64,000 nucleotides of DNA from Clostridia bacterium (GTDB taxonomy: Bacteria; Bacillota; Clostridia; Oscillospirales; Feifaniaceae), in the NCBI GenBank assembly GCA_017517965.1, contig JAFWXR010000005.1, positions 1 through 64,000 of the forward strand, read 5' to 3'. Each line of letters begins with the position of its first letter. The stretch's first letter is position 1. Made by a program: the position numbers and the translations under genes. The notes below the pieces were generated by a model. The model had not been told where the DNA came from, ran no database searches, and was given only the letters and a program-made list of their open reading frames with translations. Below are positions 31,407-40,289 of the stretch, one piece after another.

Positions 31407-32588
31407 ATGGATATAATAATCGGTTTGCTTGCGGTCAATGCGGTTTTACTGCTCGTCACCGTGATAAAGGTCTTTTCAATAGGCAAAAACGGTGAGACGG
31501 AGAGTAAAATTGACGGTATAGGCGTCCGTCTTGACAATATGAACGAGCAGGCTCGCTTCGATGCTGAGCGAAGTGAACGCTCCATGACGGCACTTCGTGA
31601 CAGCATGGATAATAAAATAGAGCATCTTCGTGAAACGGTCGATGCTAAGCTGACGAATATTCAGCGTTCAAACGAAACCAAACTCACGGAGATGAGGGAA
31701 ACGGTTGACGAAAAACTTTCAAAGACGCTTGAAACAAGGCTCAATGCCTCGTTTGAGCAGGTCAGCAACCGTCTTGAAGCGGTGTATAAGGGCCTTGGCG
31801 AGATGCAGTCGCTTGCAAGCGGTGTCGGTGACCTAAAAAAGATACTCACCAACGTAAAAACGAGAGGCACGTGGGGCGAAATCCAGCTCGGCAATCTGCT
31901 TGAGCAGATGCTCACCCCCTCGCAGTATCAGGAAAACGTTGCGGTGATACCCAACTCGCTTGACAGGGTTGAATACGCCGTTGTCCTGCCCGGTAAGGAC
32001 GGGGAGAGGCCTGTGTATCTTCCCATAGACAGCAAGTTTCCCGTTGAGGACTATGCAAGGCTCGTTTCAGCGCAGGAGGCGGGTGATGCAGAGGCAGTTG
32101 AAACGGCACAAAAAGAGCTTGTGAGGGCAGTAAAGACGCAGGCAAAGAAGATTGCCGAAAAATACATAATGCCCCCGTACACGACGGATTTTGCGATTAT
32201 GTTCTTGCCAACCGAGGGTCTTTTTGCAGAGGTGCTTCGTGCAGACGGACTTGTTGAGGAGCTTCAGCGAGTAAGCCGTGTTGCAGTTACGGGACCGACG
32301 ACCTTATCATCGGTGCTGACGAGTCTGCAGATGGGCTTTAAGACGCTTGCGATAGAAAAGCGTTCAAGCGAGGTTTGGGAACTTCTCGGTGCAATCAAGA
32401 CGGAATTCGGCAAGTTTGCCGACGTGCTTGAAAAGACGCAGAGCAAGCTTGACCTTGCAAACAAGGAAATAGAAAATGCCAAGGTTCGTACCCGTGCGAT
32501 ACAGAGAAAACTTCGTGGAGTTGAAGAGCTTCCCGAAGAGGAGAGCAGGGCACGCCTCGGCAATATGGATTTTGAAGAATATGAATAA
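31407..32588 (+). CDS. rmuC: RmuC-family DNA recombination protein
   Basis: The 393-residue protein has one N-terminal membrane helix (about 3-22), a long coiled coil (about 35-130) and the nuclease-like RmuC domain (about 145-350, with TRGTWGEIQLGNLLEQML and PIDSKFPVEDY). RmuC limits inversions at short inverted repeats in E. coli. GGAGG precedes the ATG. It is transcribed alone and ends at a strong shared terminator. Confidence 0.94.
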   Translation: MDIIIGLLAVNAVLLLVTVIKVFSIGKNGETESKIDGIGVRLDNMNEQARFDAERSERSMTALRDSMDNKIEHLRETVDAKLTNIQRSNETKLTEMRETVDEKLSKTLETRLNASFEQVSNRLEAVYKGLGEMQSLASGVGDLKKILTNVKTRGTWGEIQLGNLLEQMLTPSQYQENVAVIPNSLDRVEYAVVLPGKDGERPVYLPIDSKFPVEDYARLVSAQEAGDAEAVETAQKELVRAVKTQAKKIAEKYIMPPYTTDFAIMFLPTEGLFAEVLRADGLVEELQRVSRVAVTGPTTLSSVLTSLQMGFKTLAIEKRSSEVWELLGAIKTEFGKFADVLEKTQSKLDLANKEIENAKVRTRAIQRKLRGVEELPEEESRARLGNMDFEEYE

Positions 32589-32624
32589 AAAAGGGCGTGC
32601 TCACTTAAGTGAACACGCCTTTAA
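32587..32624. terminator. Bidirectional terminator resembling fused element ends
   Basis: GGGCGTGCTCACTT joins AAGTGAACACGCC with no internal sequence, forming a near-perfect palindrome flanked by A and T runs. The arms match the terminal repeats of the elements at 17451 and 31104. It serves rmuC and the convergent protease operon. Confidence 0.88.
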
Positions 32625-32630
32625 TATTGT

Positions 32631-34538
32631 TTAATATATTTCTATTCCCATAGTTCCGAGTATGTAACCTTCTTCATCAACGGCGTACTTGACACCTATC
32701 ATGGAGTCACCCTTGACGTAATAGATGGTGGCAATGCTGTCCGTTTCGCTGTGATCGTAGTAATACCAGCCCAGACTGTCGATATACATTCTGTAATAAC
32801 TGTCTTCCATGGTTGAGTAATTGTACATATACGCGTCACAGCCGACAACGTAACCGTCGGTTACCGTGTCAGCCTCATAGTTAAATGACTTGACACACGG
32901 TGAGCCCGTTACGCTGTGATAGGTAGGTGCACCGTTTCTGTAATAGGTGACATTGTTTTTCGGCTTGGCAACGGCACTCGTGACGATTGCATTGAGTGTC
33001 GCAGTTGCATTTAAATTATCATCGTCAAATTCAACGCTCAGCTTGCCTGCACCCGTTGAGTTACCAAAGATTATGAGTTCACATTTTCCTTCGGAAAGCG
33101 TTTCACCCCAGCGCACTTTGATGCACGATTCCTCGTCCGTAAAGGCAACGAGCATATCCTCCGTGCCGGGTGTGCAGTTTACTATAACGGTTTTCCACTC
33201 ACCCTTGTCAAGCGTGAGGCTTGAAAGACTCAGACGAATGGTGTATTTTGCATCGACTATCTCTGAAATATTGAGCAGAGACGTAACCGTATTCCGTGAA
33301 AGGTCGTTTATATAGTGAATCGGAATGGAAAGGTTTAAATTCTGGGCATCACCTGTAAAAATTCTGCTTGTGATACCTATGACTTTTCCGTATTCGTTTA
33401 TAAGCGCACCGCCGCTTGAACCGGGTGATACGGGAACGGATATCTGAATATAGTCAAGTCCGTTCAGGTCGCGGTTGGGGTTTGAAACAAGACCGTCAGA
33501 AATCGTGTTGTCAAGACCTTTGGGGCTTCCTATTGCATACACTATCTGTCCTGCAACGGGTGTTGAAGTGTCAATCTCAAGAAAGTCGAAGCCGTCACCG
33601 TCAATCCGCAGAATTGCCGTATCACGAATCGGATCACAGTCGTAAACGCCGAGCACGTCGTAGACGGCATTGTCCGTCGTCATAATTCTTGCATAAGATG
33701 CGCCTTCTATAACGTGGTAATTGGTTACGAAAGTGCCGTTTGAGTTTATGAAGAATCCGCTTCCGTGTGCAAAATGCTGACCGTTTGCATCGTAAACTTC
33801 AACGTAGGCTACTGATGAAGCACATTTTTCAGCAATCTGTGATGCCGTCAGTGAATCTGTGACGGGTGTCGAAGTGCTTTCATCGAGCGAAAACTCTTTA
33901 CGGAGTGTGGTGTCAACAACTCTTGAAATGATAGCGGCCGCCTCTGCACGTTTGATGTTGTTGCTCGGGAAGAAGGAGCCTTTTGTATCGCTTCCCGTGA
34001 GTATACCTGCATTGTACAGACCGAGTATCTCGTGATAATACGAGTGTGAAAGACCTACGTCAGGCACGGAATTTATCGAGTTTATTGCCGTAAATTCTGC
34101 TTCGGGCAGGGCATTGTAGAAAATATACGCCATTTGTGCACGTGTTGCCGTTTTTGTAACGTCGGCAAAGTCCGTCTGTGCAATTATGCCGTTGTTTACG
34201 GCGTATGAAACGTAGGGAAGATACCAGGGGTTACCACCGGAGAAAATGGCGGTTTCGCCCGTGTTGTAGATGCTGTGTACTCTGTCTGCCATAACAAGTG
34301 CTTCTGCTATGGTGAGTTCACCGTTAGGGTTGAATGTGGTATTTGAGCTTCCGTACATAAGTGCATATTCGTAGCACGCTTTAATTGACGGCATTGCCCA
34401 GTTTGACGAGGCAACGTCCACGAAATTGTTATCGTATGTGTTTACGGGCTTGAAATTTCCCATATCCGCCGCCATCGCAGGCACACAGAGTGTGGAAATA
34501 AGACAAATTGCAAGTAATATTGAAATAATGCGTTTCAT
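32631..34538 (-). CDS. SLH-anchored trypsin-like serine protease (DegP/HtrA type, no PDZ)
   Basis: The 635-residue secreted protein has a signal peptide (1-23, cut after AMA), three SLH repeats (about 38-215) that bind cell-wall polymer, and a chymotrypsin-fold protease domain (about 235-415). The full catalytic triad is present: His275 (NYHVIEG), Asp306 (RDTAIL) and Ser375 (GSSGGA). A beta-rich linker and one copy of a roughly 100-residue module (531-635) with the pattern GAPTYxxxTGxxC end the protein. Typical HtrA PDZ domains are absent. It lies three bases downstream of its inactive paralog in one operon and should act on the cell surface. Confidence 0.92.
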   Translation of the reverse strand: MKRIISILLAICLISTLCVPAMAADMGNFKPVNTYDNNFVDVASSNWAMPSIKACYEYALMYGSSNTTFNPNGELTIAEALVMADRVHSIYNTGETAIFSGGNPWYLPYVSYAVNNGIIAQTDFADVTKTATRAQMAYIFYNALPEAEFTAINSINSVPDVGLSHSYYHEILGLYNAGILTGSDTKGSFFPSNNIKRAEAAAIISRVVDTTLRKEFSLDESTSTPVTDSLTASQIAEKCASSVAYVEVYDANGQHFAHGSGFFINSNGTFVTNYHVIEGASYARIMTTDNAVYDVLGVYDCDPIRDTAILRIDGDGFDFLEIDTSTPVAGQIVYAIGSPKGLDNTISDGLVSNPNRDLNGLDYIQISVPVSPGSSGGALINEYGKVIGITSRIFTGDAQNLNLSIPIHYINDLSRNTVTSLLNISEIVDAKYTIRLSLSSLTLDKGEWKTVIVNCTPGTEDMLVAFTDEESCIKVRWGETLSEGKCELIIFGNSTGAGKLSVEFDDDNLNATATLNAIVTSAVAKPKNNVTYYRNGAPTYHSVTGSPCVKSFNYEADTVTDGYVVGCDAYMYNYSTMEDSYYRMYIDSLGWYYYDHSETDSIATIYYVKGDSMIGVKYAVDEEGYILGTMGIEIY

Positions 34539-34541
34539 AGT

Positions 34542-36698
34542 TTACCCCTTTATAACGTAGATTGAAACGATGAAATAATAGTAATCAATTTCAACACCGA
34601 TTCTGTTGTTTCCTTTATCAAAGACGTAAAGAACCGTTTCGTCGGCTTCGTCTTCATTATAATTGGAGAATACCCATCCCTCGTCCTGAAGGTGACTCAT
34701 ATAGTTGCTGACGGGTGTATCACGGGTATATTCGTAAAAATAAACGTCTGCATTTTCGTGATATCCGGGGAGTTGGTCCTGAGTATCCACAAAGTATGAG
34801 TAAAGACATTCTTCACCCGTATAATCGTGGTAGGTTGGTGCACCGTTTTTATAGGTGTTCTGTGTGGAAACGTAGAAAACTATGTATACGGTATTCGTAG
34901 CATGGTCGACGTTGACACCGATTCTGTAATTGCCCTTTATGAAGAAGTTGGCAACTGTGTCACCTTCGCTTGCGGTTTCCGAATACGCCCAGCCGTTTGC
35001 CTTGAGTGCCTTCATATACGAATCAGGCTCACTCGGGGCGTAATAGTCGTAGCCGTAGATTGCGGCACCGTCCTCGTAGTAGTCGTAGGTCATACCGGTT
35101 TCTACCATATATGAATATTCACACGGAATACCCGTAATACTGCTGTAAGAGGGTGCTCCCACAGCATAATAATCAGGCTCGCCCTCAGGAGAACCTGAGG
35201 TTACGAGTATGTTGCATTTTTTGTTTGAAACGGGCTCAAACGTGTAGGCGACTGATACGGTTGTTCTGCCCTTGTTTTTACCTGAAAGTGTGAGCATAAT
35301 CTCATGGTCGGAAATGTATTTTATTTCCGTGAGCTCGACGATATCCGCCACGTCTGTCGTTATCGTTATATGGTCACGCAATACGGGGGAGAAGTTGACA
35401 AGCAGAGACTGCCCATAAGTGTGCTGTGAGACGGTAACCTTGTTTTTTGTCGTATACAGCACAGACTCGGATTCGAGAAACTCTGCAAACTTTTCTATGG
35501 GCAGGGGATTGCCCTTGACTAAATTTTTGGCATATTCCGCAGGAATTGCAGAAAAAACGGATGATGCATCCTTTACACCTATAACCTTACCGTATTTGTT
35601 TACGGCAACTGCACCTATTGCCGATGAGGGCACGTTTACGTTGCACATTATGCGGTTGGAATCAGCGGGACCTGAAACGTCACCTTCGGCAAACAGAGTG
35701 TTTCCCGCAAAGGAATATATTGCAAAAACCTGCTCGTTTGCCTTCACTGAAGAGGTGTCAATTTCAAGAAACGCCGTATTTTCACAGGTGGTTTTCAAAA
35801 GAACGAGGTTGTTTGGGGCGTCACAGTCGTAGACACTTTCGACAGCATATTCTCTCTTGTCTGCCGTTTTGACTTTGACGCTTACGGCACCTTTTACACA
35901 GTCGATTGCAGTTATAAGCGTGCCTTCACCGTCGGTGAAAAAGCCGCTGCCCGAGGAAACTGTTTTACCGTCAGCGTCGTAGCCCTGTACGAGTGCAACG
36001 GCAGGAGAGCATTTATCCTTTATTTCGTTTGCCGAAAGAGGCTCGGTTATAGTAAAGGTTTTGCGAAGTTTTACGTCAACCACTCTTGAAATGATAGCCG
36101 CCGCTTCTGCACGTGTGATATTTTTGTCGGGATAGAACGTTCCGAAAGCATCGCTTCCCGTAAGTATGCCTGCGTTGTAGAGTGCTTTTATCTCTGTGTG
36201 GAATTTGTGTTCACCGTCAACGTCGGGCACGTTTTTTATTGAATTTATTGCCGTGAATTCTTTTTCGGGGAGTGCATTGTAAAAGACGTAAGCCATCTGC
36301 GCACGAGTTATTTTGAGTGTTACGTCGGAAAAATCAGATGCCGAAACGATGCCTTTGTTTACGGCGTAATCAACGTAGGGCTTGTACCACGGTGTGCCTG
36401 AAAAAACGGCAGTTTCCCCCGTGTTGTAAATGCTGTGTACACGGTCAGCCATAACGAGTGCTTCCGCAACCGTAAGTTCACCCGAGGGGTTGAACTTCGT
36501 GTTTGATGAGCCGTACATAAGCGCATATTCGTAGCACGCTTTGATTGACGGCATTGCCCAATGTTCAGAGGCCACGTCGGTAAAATTATTGTCATACATA
36601 TTATATTGCACGAAATTGCCCATTCCTGCAGCCATAACAGGCATACAGAGTGTAAACACCAGACAAATGGCAAGCAATGTTGAAATAATGCGTTTCAT
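34542..36698 (-). CDS. SLH-anchored pseudoprotease, paralog of the downstream protease
   Basis: The 718-residue protein shares signal peptide, three SLH repeats and protease fold with its neighbour (the first 95 residues are nearly identical), but all three catalytic positions are replaced: His becomes Asp266 (AIDCVKG), Asp becomes Asn297 (APNNLVLL) and Ser becomes Ile361 (SSAIGAV). It carries two copies of the GAPxYxxxTGxxC module (511-610 and 615-717) where the active paralog has one. It comes first in the operon. A surface-binding or regulatory role towards the active enzyme is inference. Confidence 0.9.
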   Translation of the reverse strand: MKRIISTLLAICLVFTLCMPVMAAGMGNFVQYNMYDNNFTDVASEHWAMPSIKACYEYALMYGSSNTKFNPSGELTVAEALVMADRVHSIYNTGETAVFSGTPWYKPYVDYAVNKGIVSASDFSDVTLKITRAQMAYVFYNALPEKEFTAINSIKNVPDVDGEHKFHTEIKALYNAGILTGSDAFGTFYPDKNITRAEAAAIISRVVDVKLRKTFTITEPLSANEIKDKCSPAVALVQGYDADGKTVSSGSGFFTDGEGTLITAIDCVKGAVSVKVKTADKREYAVESVYDCDAPNNLVLLKTTCENTAFLEIDTSSVKANEQVFAIYSFAGNTLFAEGDVSGPADSNRIMCNVNVPSSAIGAVAVNKYGKVIGVKDASSVFSAIPAEYAKNLVKGNPLPIEKFAEFLESESVLYTTKNKVTVSQHTYGQSLLVNFSPVLRDHITITTDVADIVELTEIKYISDHEIMLTLSGKNKGRTTVSVAYTFEPVSNKKCNILVTSGSPEGEPDYYAVGAPSYSSITGIPCEYSYMVETGMTYDYYEDGAAIYGYDYYAPSEPDSYMKALKANGWAYSETASEGDTVANFFIKGNYRIGVNVDHATNTVYIVFYVSTQNTYKNGAPTYHDYTGEECLYSYFVDTQDQLPGYHENADVYFYEYTRDTPVSNYMSHLQDEGWVFSNYNEDEADETVLYVFDKGNNRIGVEIDYYYFIVSIYVIKG

Positions 36699-36719
36699 AA
36701 CAGTCTCCTATATAAAAAT

Positions 36720-36762
36720 AGTGGTATAATCAAATTATACCACTATACATACAAATGTTCAA
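36720..36762 (-). promoter_or_regulatory. Promoter of the protease operon overlapping a perfect palindrome
   Basis: On the minus strand TTGAAC (36762-36757), 17 bases, then TATAAT (36739-36734). The -10 box lies inside AGTGGTATAAT-CAA-ATTATACCACT (36720-36744), a perfect 11-bp inverted repeat. It could be an operator, or the terminator hairpin of ribU, since ATTTTT follows it. Confidence 0.65.
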
Positions 36763-36765
36763 CGG

Positions 36766-37350
36766 CTATTTAGCCTTTTTTATAAGGGGTGAAATGCGCT
36801 TGTACACCAAAAACGTGAGGGCAGAGTTGCCAAGTCCCTTGAATATGAAATTAAAGGGTGTGGACACGTATAAAAGCGCCTCCCACAGAGAGTCGATGCC
36901 TTTCCATATCGCACCGTATGCGCCGATGATGGCATCAATGGGCATAAGTTTTGAATAGAAGGGGTAGGTGATATACAAATTGACGGGAAAGCTTACTATT
37001 GCCATTGCCGCCGCACCTGCAAGTGATGCAATAAGGGCTGATTTTATGCCCTTTTTTCTTTTGTATATAATGCCTGCCGTAAAGGCAAACGAGGCACCGA
37101 GTAAGAAATTACTCAGCTCACCAACACCGCCCGTGGAGGTCACCGTAAGGTGAACAAGGTTTTTGATAAGACAGACGATGACGCCTGACACGGGCCCCAT
37201 TGCAAAGGATGCGATGAGTGCAGGCACTTCCGAAAAGTCCATTTTTATAAAGGAAGGGATAAAGAAAGCCACCGAAAAGTCAAGCAGCATAAGCACGTAT
37301 GCAAATGCCGATAACATTCCTATCCACACTATTTTTCTTGTTTTTGACAT
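36766..37350 (-). CDS. ribU: Riboflavin ECF transporter substrate-binding protein RibU
   Basis: The 194-residue protein has six predicted membrane helices and RibU features: KMDFSEVPALIASFAMGPVSG split over the second segment, LVHLT(V)TSTGGVGELSNF near 70, and a later FPVNLYITYPFY. It captures riboflavin for an ECF module encoded elsewhere. The ATG at 37350 has GGAGG eight bases upstream; upstream codons in frame belong to the leader terminator. The FMN riboswitch directly upstream confirms the assignment. Confidence 0.93.
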   Translation of the reverse strand: MSKTRKIVWIGMLSAFAYVLMLLDFSVAFFIPSFIKMDFSEVPALIASFAMGPVSGVIVCLIKNLVHLTVTSTGGVGELSNFLLGASFAFTAGIIYKRKKGIKSALIASLAGAAAMAIVSFPVNLYITYPFYSKLMPIDAIIGAYGAIWKGIDSLWEALLYVSTPFNFIFKGLGNSALTFLVYKRISPLIKKAK

Positions 37351-37363
37351 TGAATTTACCTCC

Positions 37364-37393
37364 AAAAAAGCCCTACAGAAACACCTGTAGGGC
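37364..37393 (-). terminator. Attenuator terminator of the ribU riboswitch
   Basis: On the minus strand GCCCTACAG pairs with CTGTAGGGC around GTGTTT and is followed by six T. It lies between the aptamer and the ribU ribosome site, so FMN binding probably stops transcription here. Confidence 0.88.
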
Positions 37394-37473
37394 AAAAATA
37401 TAATTTTATCTCATCCGGACTTTACCGTCGGTTCGGGAATTTCACCCGATCAGCCAAAAGGCTCGCAGACTGT

Positions 37474-37590
37474 CGTCCTCACAAACTTCGCTTAATTTCA
37501 TTTTTGCTATCCGCAAAAATTTCATCTGCTCCGTTACTCGTCCTCTATCCCATTGCAACGCACTTCGTTCTGCCTTGCAACGGGAACCCT
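37474..37590. repeat. Dispersed repeat C, copy 2, inside the riboswitch
   Basis: The sequence aligns over its whole length with 17775-17889, including CGTCCTCACAAACTTCGC and CAACGCACTTCGTTCTGCC. It occupies the side of the riboswitch insertion nearer ribU. Confidence 0.75.
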
Positions 37591-37612
37591 GATTCTGATT
37601 CTGAGGAACAAG

Positions 37613-37775
37613 TATATAAGGGCAGGTGACAATATATGCTATCCGTTTAGAAAAATTTCTGTCATTTCGATACGAAAGGATGCAGCAAGGCTTTGTGCCT
37701 TGCAATATCCTGACAAGTCGCAAATGGCGGGAATTTTACAAACGAAGAGTATGTGTTGTTACCTGTTCTTATATA
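37613..37775. mobile_element. Inverted-repeat element D (163 bp), inside the riboswitch
   Basis: TATATAAGGGCAGGTGACA at the left and TGTTACCTGTTCTTATATA at the right are 19-base imperfect inverted repeats. The inside holds a second stem, GCAAGGC...GCCTTGC. It has no coding capacity and looks like a MITE. Confidence 0.7.
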
Positions 37776-37820
37776 CAATTAACTGCCGGTCAGGGAATTT
37801 CACCCTGCCCCTAAAAATAT

Positions 37821-39035
37821 TCATTTTTTGATTTTATCCCAGTACGCCTTTGTTGCCTGTTCAATTTTATTCTCACCGTAGGTGTAATAGACGTCGTCTT
37901 TGATTTTGTCGGGCAGATACTGCTGTTTTACCCAACTGTTTTCAAAGGAATGGGGATATTTGTAACCGCCTCTGTCCATTTTCTCGGCACCGCTGTAATG
38001 GGTGTCACGAAGGTGCATGGGTATCTCACCGCAGTCACCGTTAAGGCGTTCGAGTGCCGCATCAATACCGCATATTGCCGAGTTTGATTTGGGTGCCGTT
38101 GCAAGAAGGATAACAGCCTCTGCAAGCGGTATTCTCGCCTCGGGGAAACCAAGCCGCAAAGCAGTTTCGACACAGGCATTCGTCACGGTTATTGCAGACG
38201 GGTAGGCAAGCCCGATATCCTCTGCAGCGATGACCGACAGCCTTCTGCATATTGCAGGTAAGTCACCCGCTGCAACGAGCCTTGCAAGATAGTGGAGTGC
38301 CGCATTTTCATCACTTCCGCGAATGGATTTCTGAAAAGCGGATAAAAGGTCGTAATGCGAATCGCCCTCTTTGTCATACTTGACGGCACTTTTCTGCGTA
38401 ACCTCTTTTGCCGTGTCAAGCGTGATGTCGCCGCACAGGCAGAGCAGTTCAACCGTGCTCACCGCCTTACGTGCATCACCGCCCGATGAAAAGGCAACGT
38501 GAGTTATAACCTCGTCGGGCGCCTCACACTCCATACTTTCGAAAGCACGCTTTATAAGCGGAACAAGCTCTTCATCCGTTATGGATTTGAACTCAAACAC
38601 CGTCGAACGTGATAAAAGAGCAGGGTATACGTAAAAGTAAGGATTCTCGGTCGTGCTGGCAATAAGCGTCAGCTTACCGTTCTCCATATACTGTAACAGA
38701 AGCTGTTGTTGCTTTTTGTTGAAATACTGTATCTCATCGAGATAAAGCAGTACCCCGTCGGGTGCCATAAAGGTGTCAAGCTCGGCAATTATATCCTTGA
38801 TGTCACCGCTTCCAGCCGAAGTGCCGTTGAGTTTAAATAACTTTTTATCGGTCATCTTCGCAAGAATGGAGGCGACGGTGGTCTTGCCGACACCGGGAGG
38901 GCCGTAAAAGACCATATTGGGTATATTACCGCTACTTGCGATTTTTCTTATTATGCCGTTTTTGCCCACAAGATGCGTCTGCCCAACGACTTCGTCGAGC
39001 GACTGAGGGCGTAATCTGTCAGCAAGCGGTTTCAT
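37821..39035 (-). CDS. rarA: Replication-associated recombination ATPase RarA (MgsA)
   Basis: The 404-residue AAA+ protein has Walker A FYGPPGVGKTT (about 43-53), Walker B LLYLDEIQ (about 95-102), sensor 1 STTENP and the C-terminal helical tetramerisation region with LRDTHYSGAEKMDRGGYKYPH. It acts at stalled replication forks. Its start lies two bases after the glyA stop. The FMN riboswitch begins at its stop codon, so ribU RNA may arise partly by read-through from this operon. Confidence 0.95.
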   Translation of the reverse strand: MKPLADRLRPQSLDEVVGQTHLVGKNGIIRKIASSGNIPNMVFYGPPGVGKTTVASILAKMTDKKLFKLNGTSAGSGDIKDIIAELDTFMAPDGVLLYLDEIQYFNKKQQQLLLQYMENGKLTLIASTTENPYFYVYPALLSRSTVFEFKSITDEELVPLIKRAFESMECEAPDEVITHVAFSSGGDARKAVSTVELLCLCGDITLDTAKEVTQKSAVKYDKEGDSHYDLLSAFQKSIRGSDENAALHYLARLVAAGDLPAICRRLSVIAAEDIGLAYPSAITVTNACVETALRLGFPEARIPLAEAVILLATAPKSNSAICGIDAALERLNGDCGEIPMHLRDTHYSGAEKMDRGGYKYPHSFENSWVKQQYLPDKIKDDVYYTYGENKIEQATKAYWDKIKK

Positions 39036-39037
39036 AC

Positions 39038-40276
39038 TTAATAAAGGGGATATTTTGCGGTGAGTGCCGCAACTCTTGAAAGAATTTCTTCCTTACTGTC
39101 TTCAAAAGTGTCAAGTGCAGTCATCTTCATAAGTTCTGCAATTTCAACCATATCCTCTTCGACAAAGCCTCTCGTCGTAACCGCAGGCGTACCGACACGG
39201 ATACCGCTTGTAACGAACGGCTTTTCGGGGTCGTTGGGAATAGCGTTCTTGTTGACGGTTATTCTCACCTCGTCAAGTCTGTTAGCCATTTCCTTACCTG
39301 TGATGTGGAAGGGACGAAGGTCAACGAGCATAAGATGATTGTCCGTACCTCCTGATACAAGGTTGAAGCCGTTGTCTAAAAGTGCCTTTGCAAGAGCCTT
39401 TGCGTTTTTGACAATCTGCTCCTGATAAGCCTTGAATTCGGGCTTGAGTGCCTCACCGAAAGCGACTGCCTTACCTGCAATAACGTGCATAAGCGGACCG
39501 CCCTGCGTACCGGGGAATATAGCCTTGTTTATCTTCTTTGCAAGCTCCTCGTCATTCGTTAAAATGACACCGCCTCTCGGGCCACGGAGTGTCTTGTGTG
39601 TCGTAGAAGTAACGATGTCGGCATAGGGAACGGGTGACGGGTGCAGACCTGCCGCAACGAGACCTGCAATGTGCGCCATATCCACCATAAAATATGCGCC
39701 GACTTCTTTTGCGATTTTTGAAATACGCTCAAAATCAATAACCCTCGGATATGCTGAAGCACCTGCAACGATGAGCTTGGGCTTGCATTCCTTAGCCTGC
39801 TTTTCCATAGCGTCGTAGTCGATGTAACCGTCGTCGTTTACACCGTAGGGAACAAAGTTAAAATAGAGTCCCGAAAAGTTTACGGGTGAGCCGTGTGTCA
39901 GGTGACCGCCTGCATCAAGGCTCATACCCATTACGGTGTCACCGGGCTGTAAAAGTGCAACGTAAACGGCAGAGTTTGCCTGCGCACCGCTGTGGGGCTG
40001 AACGTTCGCGTAATTTGCACCGAAAAGCTTGCAAAGTCTTTCAATAGCAAGGTTTTCAACAACGTCAACGTATTCACAGCCGTTGTAGTAACGCTTACCG
40101 CTGTAACCCTCGGCATACTTGTTTGTGTTGGGTGAGCCGACAGCCGCCATAACAGCCTCGCTTACGAAGTTTTCACTTGCGATAAGCTCAATATTGCTCT
40201 GCTGACGCTTGAGTTCGTTTGCAAGCGCCTCACCGACTTCTTTGTCGTATTCCAATACTTTATCTATGCAATCCAT
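39038..40276 (-). CDS. glyA: Serine hydroxymethyltransferase
   Basis: The 412-residue PLP enzyme converts serine and tetrahydrofolate to glycine and methylene-tetrahydrofolate. The PLP lysine sits in [15 protein letters not shown] (about 220-234), and [11 protein letters not shown] and [11 protein letters not shown] are present near the N-terminus. It lies 13 bases after proS and two bases before rarA in one operon. Confidence 0.97.
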   Translation of the reverse strand: MDCIDKVLEYDKEVGEALANELKRQQSNIELIASENFVSEAVMAAVGSPNTNKYAEGYSGKRYYNGCEYVDVVENLAIERLCKLFGANYANVQPHSGAQANSAVYVALLQPGDTVMGMSLDAGGHLTHGSPVNFSGLYFNFVPYGVNDDGYIDYDAMEKQAKECKPKLIVAGASAYPRVIDFERISKIAKEVGAYFMVDMAHIAGLVAAGLHPSPVPYADIVTSTTHKTLRGPRGGVILTNDEELAKKINKAIFPGTQGGPLMHVIAGKAVAFGEALKPEFKAYQEQIVKNAKALAKALLDNGFNLVSGGTDNHLMLVDLRPFHITGKEMANRLDEVRITVNKNAIPNDPEKPFVTSGIRVGTPAVTTRGFVEEDMVEIAELMKMTALDTFEDSKEEILSRVAALTAKYPLY

Positions 40277-40289
40277 TTTAAAAATCTCC

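Larger units (their letters stand above)
37400..37820 (-). promoter_or_regulatory. FMN riboswitch (RFN element) with a 300-base insertion
   Basis: On the minus strand the 5' part reads GGGGCAGGGTGAAATTCCC then GACCGGCAGT (37812 down to about 37783), and the 3' part reads AGTCTGCGAGCC, GGGTGAAATTCCCG, ACCGACGGTAAAGTCC and GGATGAGA (about 37473 down to 37408). These are the conserved strands of the FMN aptamer. Between them, where the family has a short variable hairpin, lie about 300 bases holding repeat C and an inverted-repeat element. The core residues look intact. Confidence 0.88.
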
